From NCBI RefSeq assembly GCF_030811455.1, contig NZ_JAUSQU010000001.1, positions 186,001-250,000 of the forward strand: 64,000 nucleotides of DNA. Reading direction: 5' to 3'. The position numbers and the translations under genes were made by a program. Positions 53,118-60,945 of this stretch are shown here, one piece after another (the stretch's first letter is position 1; every line of letters begins with the position of its first letter). The DNA is from Streptosporangium lutulentum (GTDB taxonomy: Bacteria > Actinomycetota > Actinomycetes > Streptosporangiales > Streptosporangiaceae). The notes below the pieces were generated by a model. That model did no database searches and was not told the DNA's origin. It worked only from the letters and a program-made list of their open reading frames with translations.

Positions 53118-53567
53118 TCACCAGGTCTTGCCTGCCTGCTCGCGGATCGTGCGGTTGATCGTGTTGAAGAAGGTGGTCATCGCGATGTTCAGGGTGATCG
53201 CGGACAGCTGGTTCTCGTCGAAGTGGGCGGCGGCGACGTCCCAGATCTCGTCGGTCACGCCCGGCGCGCCGTCCTGGATTCGGGTGGCGGCCTCGGTCAG
53301 CGCGAGCGCGGCCCGCTCCTCCTCGGTGAAGAAGGGTGTCTCGCGCCACGTGACCACGTTGTGCAGCCGCTCATCGGTCTCTCCGTGCTTCTTGGCCGAC
53401 GCGATCCCAGCGAAAACGCACGGGCTGCAGCCGTTGATCTGGCTGGCCCTCAGGTGGACCAGTTCGAGCAAGCGCGGGTCGACGCCACCGGCGTGAACAG
53501 CCTTATAGAGGTGCTGGATCGCGGTGGACACGTCGGGATTCGCCGTGCTCTTCATACGTGCTTCCAT
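53118..53567 (-). CDS. Carboxymuconolactone decarboxylase family (AhpD-like) protein
   Basis: 149 aa helical protein with the thiol motif CSPCVFAGIASAKKHGE (CxxC plus a downstream His), typical of AhpD-like alkylhydroperoxidases. LVHLRASQINGC is the family hallmark. It is divergent from an ECF41 sigma factor; this pairing is a known conserved arrangement, with the CMD gene as the sigma target. The likely role is thiol or peroxide stress defence. Confidence 0.92.
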   Translation of the reverse strand: MEARMKSTANPDVSTAIQHLYKAVHAGGVDPRLLELVHLRASQINGCSPCVFAGIASAKKHGETDERLHNVVTWRETPFFTEEERAALALTEAATRIQDGAPGVTDEIWDVAAAHFDENQLSAITLNIAMTTFFNTINRTIREQAGKTW

Positions 53568-53606
53568 GGGTCTTGCCCCTTCATCGGTTACCTGCGCCCG
53601 TCCGGG

Positions 53607-53627
53607 CTCGTCATCACCTATGACGAG
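53607..53627. promoter_or_regulatory. Dyad between the CMD gene and the ECF41 sigma gene
   Basis: CTCGTCAT and ATGACGAG form an inverted repeat with a 5-base spacer. It contains CGTC, the -10 core reported for ECF41-type promoters. The match is short, so this is a candidate only. Confidence 0.4.
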
Positions 53628-53650
53628 GCAGATCCGAGGAAGGTAACAAC

Positions 53651-54529
53651 ATGTCCGACCCCAGCCCGACGGACCCGGTGGCCGCGGCGTTCGAGGCCCA
53701 GCGCGACCGGCTGCGAGCGGTCGCCTACCGGATGCTCGGATCGCACGCCGACGCCGAGGACGCGGTCCAGGAGGCCTGGCTGCGGCTCTCCCGCCAGGAC
53801 ACGGAGACCATCCACAACCTCGCCGGCTGGCTGACCACCGTGGTCGGCAGGATCAGCCTCGACGTCCTGCGATCGCGCCAGGCCCATCCTGAGGCGTCCT
53901 ACGACGACCGGCTGCCCGAGCTCGTCGTGACGGTCGACGACGGCCCTGCGCCAGAGGACGACGTGGCGCTCGCCGACTCGGTCGGGCTCGCGCTCCTCGT
54001 CGTCCTCGAGTCTCTCGGACCGAGCGAGCGGCTGGCGTTCGTACTGCACGACCTGTTCGCAGTGCCGTTCGACGAGATCGGCCAGATCCTCGGCAAGTCC
54101 ACCGACGCCACCAAGATGCTCGCCAGCCGCGCCCGCAGGAAGGTGCAGGCGACCGAGCGGCCGACGGCCACCGGACGGGAGCAGCGACAGGTCGTCCAGG
54201 CCTTCCTGGCGGCGGCTCGCCGCGGCGACTTCGAAGGGCTGCTGCGCGTGCTCGACCCCGAGGTGAGGCTGACCGTCGACACCCCCGACGGTGTGATCGT
54301 CACCCTCGGCGCCACCGGGGTCGCGGCCGGTGCGCAGCTGGGCGCCGGCGCAGCCGCGCGGGGGCGAGCGGTGCTCGTCAACGGCCTTCCCGGGCTCGTA
54401 TCTTGGCGCGAGGACGGCGCCCCGCTCTCGGTCATGGCGTTCACCGTCGTCGACGGCCGGATCGCCGGCATCACGGTCGTGACCGACCCGGCCAGGCTCG
54501 CGTCGATGGATCTGCCGGATCCGGGGTGA
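53651..54529 (+). CDS. ECF41-type RNA polymerase sigma factor with SnoaL-like extension
   Basis: 292 aa. Region 2 (FEAQRDRLRAVAYRMLGSHADAEDAVQEAWLRL) and region 4 (LGPSERLAFVLHDLFAVPFDEIGQILGKSTDATKMLASRARRKVQ) flank a RLPELVV linker, a variant of the WLPE-type motif. The C-terminal extension (about 180-285) is a SnoaL/NTF2-like domain with VNGLPGLVSW, which controls sigma activity in ECF41 proteins in place of an anti-sigma factor. It directs transcription of its own gene and the divergent CMD gene. Confidence 0.93.
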   Translation: MSDPSPTDPVAAAFEAQRDRLRAVAYRMLGSHADAEDAVQEAWLRLSRQDTETIHNLAGWLTTVVGRISLDVLRSRQAHPEASYDDRLPELVVTVDDGPAPEDDVALADSVGLALLVVLESLGPSERLAFVLHDLFAVPFDEIGQILGKSTDATKMLASRARRKVQATERPTATGREQRQVVQAFLAAARRGDFEGLLRVLDPEVRLTVDTPDGVIVTLGATGVAAGAQLGAGAAARGRAVLVNGLPGLVSWREDGAPLSVMAFTVVDGRIAGITVVTDPARLASMDLPDPG

Positions 54530-54673
54530 GCCACCGCCGAGGCGGTCGCCGCGGTGCGGGCAGGCGGCGCTCGTCGCACGACTCCGACCGGGTGCGTGAG
54601 GGCTGGAAAGTCCCACGCGCCAGGGGCTTCGTCACCGGGTGACTGCGCGGCGCTCGCGCGAAGGGGCGTCGCG

Positions 54674-55123
54674 TCAGGGCACGACGGTGACCGGCCAGCG
54701 GCCGGCGCGGACCAGGCGGATCGCCACCGACCCCATGATGCGGTGACCGGCCTGGGCCGAGGCGCCCACGACCACGGCATCGGCTCTGACCTCGTCGGCG
54801 ACCTTGATCAGTACGGACGCGACGTCGCCACGTTCGGTCCGGAAGCTGTACGGGACCCGGGGATGGAAACGCTTCGCGAGATCGTCGATCTGTTCGAGCA
54901 GTTCGGCCCCCACCTGCTCCTGCGCCTGGATGGCCGACACGCTGGCATCGGGGATGAACGCGGTGATCGTGCCGAGGGCGGCCACGAAGACGAAGATCAC
55001 CTCGGAGCCCTGGCGGCGAGCGAGCCCCCACGCGTAGGCGCCGGCGCGGAGCGAGGTATCTGAGCCGTCGACGCCGACGACGATCACCTTCGGGCCGTCG
55101 GTGCCAATCTCGAAGCCGTGCAT
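54674..55123 (-). CDS. Universal stress protein (UspA family)
   Basis: 149 aa, one Usp domain. It begins VIVVGVDGSDTSLRAGAYAWGLARRQGSEV and ends with the ATP-binding motif VVGASAQAGHRIMGSVAIRLVRAGRWPVTVVP, which matches GxxxxGxxxxxxGS with spacing seen in nucleotide-binding members. It is a cytoplasmic stress-induced protein with unknown partners. Confidence 0.92.
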   Translation of the reverse strand: MHGFEIGTDGPKVIVVGVDGSDTSLRAGAYAWGLARRQGSEVIFVFVAALGTITAFIPDASVSAIQAQEQVGAELLEQIDDLAKRFHPRVPYSFRTERGDVASVLIKVADEVRADAVVVGASAQAGHRIMGSVAIRLVRAGRWPVTVVP

Positions 55124-55341
55124 GGCCTGAGCTTACGGCCGTCCACGTGCAGGCCCGTGCCGAGGGGTGGCGCAGCCGCGCGGGCGGTCCGGAAGGCCGG
55201 CGGGACCGGCCGGTACGAGGCGTCGCCACCAGGACGACGGCCCGTTCGGCCGGTTCGGCCACCATGCCCCCGAACGGTGGGGCAACGGGCGGGACGCGTG
55301 GGCGGAGAGCCCGAAGGATCCCGCGGACGGCTATCGGGCGT

Positions 55342-56121
55342 TCACAGCTCCCGTTCGAGGCGTGCCGCGACCTCTCGGTATCGGCTGACCGGCACCAGGT
55401 GCACACCGTCGAAGGCGCCGCTGTCGCGAATGGCCAGGATCTGCTCGCAGGCCGCCTCGACCCCGGCACCGCGGTCTCGCTCGACGTCGTCGACCAGCTG
55501 GGCGGGGATGTCGATGTCCGGGATGGCGGCCGCCAGGTTGCGGGCCATGCCCGCGCTGGCCAGCACCATCACCCCGGCATAGACGGGAACCTGCAGGGAG
55601 ACGCTCTCGCGCCAGCGCAGCAGCGCGTCAACCGAGTAGCTGACCTGGACGAACACGAAGTCCGCCGCGCTCTTCCACGCGGGAACCGGGCGCAGGCCGG
55701 ACGTGACGCCGATCTGGAAGGGGCGGCAGCCGGCGAACGCCGGATCCTCGGCCGCGCCACGTGCTTGCTCGATCATGCTCCGCACCGTCAGGTCGCTGGT
55801 ACGCCCGCCCGCGGTGGGCTTGTCGCCGTAGACGAACAAGAACCGCTCCACCCCGTACGCGGCGGCCGTCAGCAGGTCCCTGCGGAGCCCCAGCAGGTTG
55901 CGGTCCCGGGAGTTCAGGCACGCGATGCCGCGGGCACCCATCGCCTGCACCTCGTGGGCGACCGCCACACTCGACACGGTCGCCCGCCCGATGTGGTTGT
56001 CGGGGATGAGGAACGAGTCCGCCACCGGGCTCAAGACGCCGATCTGGTGGCGCACCCGCGTCAGGTCCGGACGGGTAGGGGGTTCGATCTCGCAAACCAA
56101 CTCGAAACGGCGATCAGGCAT
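55342..56121 (-). CDS. Methylenetetrahydrofolate reductase-like protein
   Basis: 259 aa, PF02219-like TIM barrel, shorter than typical MetF (about 290 aa). It begins RRFELVCEIEPPTRPDLTRV. Core features are GIACLNSRDRNLLGLRRDLLTAAAYGVERFLFVYGDKP and IGVTSGLRPVPAWKSAADFVFVQVSYSVDALLRWRESV, followed by VPVYAGVMVLASAGMARNLAAAIPDIDIP. The N-terminal SFEFFPP-type motif is altered to VCEIEPP, so this is a divergent member, perhaps using another folate or methyl-carrier reaction. It stands alone. Confidence 0.8.
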   Translation of the reverse strand: MPDRRFELVCEIEPPTRPDLTRVRHQIGVLSPVADSFLIPDNHIGRATVSSVAVAHEVQAMGARGIACLNSRDRNLLGLRRDLLTAAAYGVERFLFVYGDKPTAGGRTSDLTVRSMIEQARGAAEDPAFAGCRPFQIGVTSGLRPVPAWKSAADFVFVQVSYSVDALLRWRESVSLQVPVYAGVMVLASAGMARNLAAAIPDIDIPAQLVDDVERDRGAGVEAACEQILAIRDSGAFDGVHLVPVSRYREVAARLEREL

Positions 56122-56440
56122 GTCGTGACCCTACCGGCAACGCGCTTGCCGATGACTTCACCCATGGTTCCGCCGTCCACACCGGCGTCGGGCCGCTGCC
56201 GTCCGGAGACCGGCCGTCCACGTCGCCCGTCGGCGCCCTCCGGGAGCGGTGGGTCCGAACGACGCGGTGGGCTCGGACACCCTGCCGTGCTCGGACGTCG
56301 CGGTGGGCTGGGACACCCTGCCGTACCCGCGCGCCGGGTCAATCTGCCTGAGCCGATCCCAGATTTGAGGGTTTCACCCCAGGAGGCTGACGATATCGCG
56401 TGAAAGTTTCAACAGAAGGTTCAGCGATACCGTTTAAGGC
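56122..56440. repeat. Gap with a 26-bp direct repeat
   Basis: CGCGGTGGGCTCGGACACCC(TGCCGT) at 56263-56288 recurs with one change at 56299-56324, a period of 36 bases. No gene is seen in the gap. It separates a minus-strand and a plus-strand gene and probably includes the promoter of the next gene (GTTTAAGGC near 56430). Confidence 0.6.
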
Positions 56441-57643
56441 ATGACTCCTGGCATCAAGGACACCGCTCATGCCGTCGAGGCCGCCGCCGTCATGAGACTG
56501 CTGCCGGCCCGGCCGCGGCTGCTCGCACTGGGCGAGCCCACCCACGGTGAGGACACCCTGCTCGACCTGCGGAACGAGCTCTTCCAGCAGCTCGTCGAGC
56601 AGGAGGGCCACCGGTCGATCACGATCGAGAGCGACTGCATGACGGGCCTGGTCGTGGACGACTACGTCACCTCGGGCACGGGCACCCTCGACGAGGTCAT
56701 GGAGCGCGGCTTCAGCCACGGGTTCGGCGCCTCGGCGGCCAACCGCGAGCTCGTGCGCTGGATGCGCGCGTACAACGACGGCCGGCCCGCGTCCGAGCGG
56801 CTCCGTTTCGCCGGGTTCGACGCCCCGCTGGAGATGACCGGCGCCGCGAGCCCCCGGCAGGCCCTCGTCGGGCTCCACGACTACCTCGCGGCCCGGGTGG
56901 ACGCGGACCTGCTCCCTTGCGCCGCGGAAACGCTCGACCGTCTGCTCGGCGCCGACGACCGGTGGACCAATGCCGCCGCGGTGATGGACCCGTCCCAGTC
57001 CATGGGGCGATCGGCCGAGGCCGGGGAGCTGCGGCTGCTCGCCGACGATCTGGTGGCACTGCTCGACGCGCAGACGCCGTGCCTGATCGCGGCGTCCTCG
57101 CGGGACGACTGGGACCGGGCTCGCCTGTACGGGCGCACCGCCACCGGACTGCTGCGCTACCACTTCTGGATGGCCGACACGTCACCGGGCCGCATGGCGC
57201 GGCTGCTGGGCCTGCGGGACTCGATGATGGCCGCCAACCTTCTCGCCCTCGCCGAGCGGGGCCCGGCGCTGGTCCACGCCCACAACCGGCATCTCCAGCG
57301 GGACAAGAGCACGATGCGGCTGGGCGGCATGCCGCTGGAGTGGTGGAGCGCCGGCGCGCTCGTCGGCGCCCGCCTGGGCGAGGGGTACGCCTTCCTGGCC
57401 ACGGCCCTCGGCACGATCCGCCACCACGGTGTGGGCGCCCCGCCTCCGGACACCGTCGAAGGGCTCCTGTACGCGCTCCCGGAGGACCGCTACGTCGTCG
57501 ACGCCCCTCGACTGGCCGCCATCCTCGACGACGCGCAGCCCGCCCCCCGCGTGTCCCCCTGGTTCGGCTACTTCCCGCTGGACCCGGCCCACCTGGCCGG
57601 AAACGACGGGATCGTGTTCGTCAAGGACGTCCCGCGGAGCTAG
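56441..57643 (+). CDS. Erythromycin esterase family protein
   Basis: 400 aa. The Ere fold signature is LLALGEPTHGEDTLLDLRNELFQQLVEQEGHRSITIESD, in which the His of GEPTHGE and the Glu residues form the catalytic centre of macrolide esterases. Other blocks are RELVRWMRAYNDGRPASERLRFAGFDAPLE, LYGRTATGLLRYHFW and ALVHAHNRHLQRDKSTM with the second conserved His. Relatives include EreA/EreB and the succinoglycan-biosynthesis-type homologues; macrolide hydrolysis is not proven here. It lies upstream of a ribosomal protection gene. Confidence 0.88.
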   Translation: MTPGIKDTAHAVEAAAVMRLLPARPRLLALGEPTHGEDTLLDLRNELFQQLVEQEGHRSITIESDCMTGLVVDDYVTSGTGTLDEVMERGFSHGFGASAANRELVRWMRAYNDGRPASERLRFAGFDAPLEMTGAASPRQALVGLHDYLAARVDADLLPCAAETLDRLLGADDRWTNAAAVMDPSQSMGRSAEAGELRLLADDLVALLDAQTPCLIAASSRDDWDRARLYGRTATGLLRYHFWMADTSPGRMARLLGLRDSMMAANLLALAERGPALVHAHNRHLQRDKSTMRLGGMPLEWWSAGALVGARLGEGYAFLATALGTIRHHGVGAPPPDTVEGLLYALPEDRYVVDAPRLAAILDDAQPAPRVSPWFGYFPLDPAHLAGNDGIVFVKDVPRS

Positions 57644-57862
57644 ATTCCTCCAGCCGCGGCGCGACGACCACCGACGGCGCCGCCGTCCCCGCCGCGGAGC
57701 CGCGACCGAGCCGCGATCGAGCCGCGACCGAGCCGGGATCCGGCTGCCCCGCTGCTCGCGGTCCCGCACGCGGGCCTCGATCGCGTGCGGGATCTCGGGG
57801 TGGGCCGCCGGCCCGGGGGAGGGCGGTGCCGGTGGTCGACGAGATCGCCACCGGCTTCGGCG

Positions 57863-57901
57863 AAAAAACAGGTTTCCCGCCCGCGCCGGGTTCAATACAC
57901 T
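57863..57901 (+). promoter_or_regulatory. WhiB7-like promoter of the ribosomal protection gene
   Basis: A hexa-A run (57863-57868) lies four bases before a weak -35 (TTTCCC, 57873-57878). After a 17-base spacer comes -10 TACACT (57896-57901). An A/T-rich block just upstream of the -35 is the hallmark of WhiB7-SigA promoters, which drive many actinomycete intrinsic-resistance genes. The match is by eye. Confidence 0.55.
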
Positions 57902-57965
57902 CGCCACGAACCACGCGCTGCCACGACGTCGCAGCGCGCGCCTTGACGAGTGAGGGGAGCAGGCC

Positions 57966-58073
57966 GTGCGCTATCGCATCGCTGTCGTCATTCCCCGGTC
58001 ACGGTACGAGGTGATCCTGGTGTCTTCGTTGATGCCCGGTGCCGGCCGCGCGGCCCGCACCGGACGTCCGTGA
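57966..58073 (+). CDS. 35-codon leader peptide ahead of the ribosomal protection gene
   Basis: GTG 57966 with AGGGGAG ten bases upstream, ending at TGA 58071-58073. The product is 35 aa, starting MRYRIAVVIPRSRYEV and ending ARTGRP. It shares the start context AGGCCGTGCG with the main gene at 58232. Its 3' half overlaps a strong hairpin (58036-58063). Size, ribosome site and position before a resistance gene fit a translation-sensing attenuation leader; it is not a known named peptide. Confidence 0.6.
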   Translation: MRYRIAVVIPRSRYEVILVSSLMPGAGRAARTGRP

Positions 58074-58175
58074 CGAACGTCTGACCCCTTTCTGTTCGAT
58101 GCCACGCTGACCGATCGGGTGTGTCCCGATGCGGTCGCGCCTCATCAGGGGTTTCCGTATGGCCTGACCTCAGGC
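58036..58175 (+). promoter_or_regulatory. Attenuator-like hairpins in the leader
   Basis: Three structures follow each other: 58036-58063 (arms CCGGTGC/GCACCGG with inner GGCC/GGCC, loop GCGC), 58063-58081 (GACGT/ACGTC) and 58162-58175 (GCCTGA/TCAGGC, followed by TCTTTC). The first overlaps the leader ORF and shares a base with the second, so ribosome position on the leader could switch the fold. The regulatory role is inference. Confidence 0.5.
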
Positions 58176-58231
58176 TCTTTCGTCCGGGAAACGCGCTGTC
58201 CTATTCGGATCATTCTGAAGGGCCATAGGCC

Positions 58232-60349
58232 GTGCGTACCAACCTGCACCGTCATCCCACCGACCCGCTGACCGGCGTCCGCAATCTGGGCATCCTCGCC
58301 CACGTTGACGCGGGCAAGACCACCATCACCGAACGGATCCTGTACGTCACCGGCGCCACCTACAAGCGTGGCGAGGTCCACAACGGGACGACCGTCACCG
58401 ACTTCGACTCCCAGGAGCGCGATCGTGGGATCACCATCTTCGCCGCGGCGGTGAGCTGCGTCTGGGACGATCACCGGGTCAATCTGATCGACACTCCGGG
58501 CCACGTCGACTTCTCCGACGAGGTGGAGCGCTCGCTGCGCGTGCTCGACGGCGCGATAGCGGTGTTCGACGGCGTCGCGGGTGTCGAGCCGCAGAGCGAG
58601 TCGGTGTGGCGGCAGGCCGACCGGTACGGGGTGCCGCGGATCGCCTTCGTCAACAAGCTGGATCGCGCCGGCGCCGACCTCGACACGGCGGTCGCGTCGA
58701 TCCGCGAGCGGCTGCGGGTGACCCCGCTGGTCGTCCAGCTGCCGATCGGGCAGGAGGAGGAGTTCACCGGAGTGGTGGACCTGCTGCGCATGCGATCGCT
58801 GACCTGGTCCGACGGCCGCGACACGCTCAGGGAGGGCCCGGTGCCGGACGCCCTGCTGGAGGAGGCGCACCGCCGTCGCCGGCTGCTGGAGGAGGCGGTG
58901 GCCGAACTGCACCCGATCGCGTTGGAGGAGTTCTGCACGGAGGCGGCGATCTCCGCACAGACCCTCGCCGTCGCGCTGCGCGACCTGACCCGTACCGGTG
59001 AGGGCGTGGTGGTGTTGTGCGGATCGGCCTACCGCAACCGCGGGATCGAGCCGCTGCTGGACGCCGTCGTGGCCTGTCTGCCCTCGCCGCTGGACGTGCC
59101 GGCGGTACGCGGCACCCAGGACGGCACCCGGGACGGCACGGTGCAGGAGCGGGCCGCCGACCCGGCGGCGCCGTTCGCCGCGCTGGTCTTCAAGGTGAGT
59201 TCGACCGCCACCGGGCGGCTGACCTACCTGCGGGTGTACTCGGGAACGATCGAGAGGGGGGACGCGGTGCTGGACGCCGGCGCGCGGCGCACCGAGCGGG
59301 TCGGCCGGATCCTGCGGGTGCAGGCCGACCGGCACACGGAGGTGGACCGGGCGGTGGCCGGGGACATCGTCGCGGTGGTCGGGCTGAAGGCGGCCCGCGC
59401 CGGGGCCACTCTGTGCGCCCTCACGGCGCCGCTGGTCCTCGAACCACCGGCCGTGGCCGACCCGGTGGTCTCCATGGCGGTCGAGGTCCGCAGGTCCACC
59501 GATACCGGCCGGTTCGCGTCGGCGTTGGCACGGCTGGCCGAGGAGGATCCGTCGCTGGTGGTCCGGACCGACCCCGAGACCGGTCAGACGGTGCTGTCGG
59601 GGATGGGCGAGCTGCATCTGGAGGTCGCGGTGGAGAAGATCCGCCGTGCTCACGGGCTTGAGATCAGTATCGGCCGGCCGCAGGTGGCCTACCGGGAGAC
59701 GGTCGTCCGCGGGGTGTCCGGGTTGCTGTACCGGCACGTCAAGCAGGACGGAGGCGCCGGTCAGTTCGCCCACGTCGTCCTCGACGTGGAGCCGCTGGAG
59801 ATCGCCCCGGACGCTGCCCGTGACAACGGCGGCGCGGCGGGCTTCGTGTTCCGCTCGACCGTCACCGGTGGACGGGTTCCGCGGGAGTACGTCCGGGCGG
59901 TGGAGGCCGGTTGCCGGGACGCCCTGGTCGAGGGCCCCCTCGGCGGCCATCCGGTGACCGGCCTGCGGGTCACGCTGACCGACGGAGCCACCCATCCCAA
60001 GGACTCCTCGGAGATGGCGTTCCAGACGGCCGGCCGGTTCGCGTTGCGGGAGGCACTGCGCGCCAGCGTGATGGTGCTCCTCGAACCGCTGGTCGAGGTC
60101 ACGGTCACCGTGCCCGACGACGCCATCGGCGGGGTGCTGGGGGACCTGGCGGCACGGCGCGGCCGGGTCTCGGGCTCGACCTCGCGGGCGGGCACGGTGG
60201 TGGTCACCGCGACCGTGCCGCTGGCCGAGCTGTTCGGCTACGCGACCCGGTTGCGTAGCCGGACCCAGGGCAGGGGAATCTTCACCACCCGGGCCACCGG
60301 GTACGCCCCGGTGCCGAGCGAGGTGTCCAGCGGAACGCCGCCCCGGTAG
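58232..60349 (+). CDS. Ribosomal protection protein, Tet(M)/OtrA family
   Basis: 705 aa EF-G-like GTPase from GTG 58232 (GAAGGG upstream). G1 is LAHVDAGKTTITERILY, then DSQERDRGITIFAAAVSC (switch I) and LIDTPGHVDFSDEVERSL (G3), with G4 in AFVNKLDRAG. The domain II barrel, domain III (SGMGELHLEVAVEKIRRAHGLEISIGRPQVAYRETV) and domain IV (HVKQDGGAGQFAHVVLDVEP) follow, ending in a C-terminal helix. The second G1 residues and length match tetracycline ribosomal protection proteins, not EF-G. It releases tetracycline or related ligands from the 30S A site. A long leader precedes it. Confidence 0.92.
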   Translation: MRTNLHRHPTDPLTGVRNLGILAHVDAGKTTITERILYVTGATYKRGEVHNGTTVTDFDSQERDRGITIFAAAVSCVWDDHRVNLIDTPGHVDFSDEVERSLRVLDGAIAVFDGVAGVEPQSESVWRQADRYGVPRIAFVNKLDRAGADLDTAVASIRERLRVTPLVVQLPIGQEEEFTGVVDLLRMRSLTWSDGRDTLREGPVPDALLEEAHRRRRLLEEAVAELHPIALEEFCTEAAISAQTLAVALRDLTRTGEGVVVLCGSAYRNRGIEPLLDAVVACLPSPLDVPAVRGTQDGTRDGTVQERAADPAAPFAALVFKVSSTATGRLTYLRVYSGTIERGDAVLDAGARRTERVGRILRVQADRHTEVDRAVAGDIVAVVGLKAARAGATLCALTAPLVLEPPAVADPVVSMAVEVRRSTDTGRFASALARLAEEDPSLVVRTDPETGQTVLSGMGELHLEVAVEKIRRAHGLEISIGRPQVAYRETVVRGVSGLLYRHVKQDGGAGQFAHVVLDVEPLEIAPDAARDNGGAAGFVFRSTVTGGRVPREYVRAVEAGCRDALVEGPLGGHPVTGLRVTLTDGATHPKDSSEMAFQTAGRFALREALRASVMVLLEPLVEVTVTVPDDAIGGVLGDLAARRGRVSGSTSRAGTVVVTATVPLAELFGYATRLRSRTQGRGIFTTRATGYAPVPSEVSSGTPPR

Positions 60350-60356
60350 AACCCGG

Positions 60357-60390
60357 CGACGGCCCCGCCCGCACATGGGCGGGGCCGTCG
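60357..60390 (+). terminator. Terminator after the ribosomal protection gene
   Basis: CGACGGCCCCGCCC (60357-60370) pairs perfectly with GGGCGGGGCCGTCG (60377-60390) around a 6-base loop. Confidence 0.85.
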
Positions 60391-60945
60391 CCGGCCGGAT
60401 CGACCTCGAAGCCGTCATCACGGAACTCGCCCGCACGCCCGACGCGCTTTCCGGAACCCGGTCCACGGGCGGTGGGCAAGTTTTTGATCTACGTTGTAAA
60501 GGAATACGGCCGGGAGCAGAACCGGACCGAGGCGCCGCCCTCATGCCGCCGGTCACGTGAGGAGCGCGCCTCGGTCCAGCCCCACGGCGCGCCTGGCCGA
60601 CGGACGGGTTTCACACCCGGCCGCACCGCCACGCATGCGAAGTACTGCCTTTTACGGTTGTTCATGAAAGTTTCGTGACCGCGTGTCGGGGGTGCCGGCC
60701 GGTGACTGTGTGTGAAGAATGTTCGGGCGGCCGGGGATGGGGGTTCGGTCGCGATGTCACGGTTCGCCTCGGTGTCTGGTGGCCATCCGCCGAGGTGTGA
60801 AGCTTGACAAGCCGAGTCGTGATCTTTGTCCGTTCGCCCGGCGTCCACGATGCAAACCGTCCGCCGCCATCCGGTCGTATGGGCGTGTATGTGCGTTTCG
60901 CCTCCAAAGACAACCCCCACCGCAAAGCATGGGAGGGCTTCGGCA
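60391..60945. other. Gap before the metallophosphatase gene
   Basis: No gene is convincing. A short frame from GTG 60472 (GKFLIYVVKEYGREQ...) has odd composition downstream and no ribosome site. An AT-richer patch at 60645-60670 (GGTTGTTCATGAAAGTTTCG) may be promoter DNA. GGGAGGG at about 60930 is the ribosome site of the next gene. Confidence 0.35.

Noticed and set aside
58145..60556. 803-codon minus-strand frame opposite the ribosomal protection gene
   Set aside because: Antisense to a gene with all GTPase motifs; its sequence is His/Gly/Arg-rich shadow.
60472..60678. Small frame starting GKFLIYVVKEYGREQ
   Set aside because: No ribosome site, and the later residues look like random GC-rich sequence.
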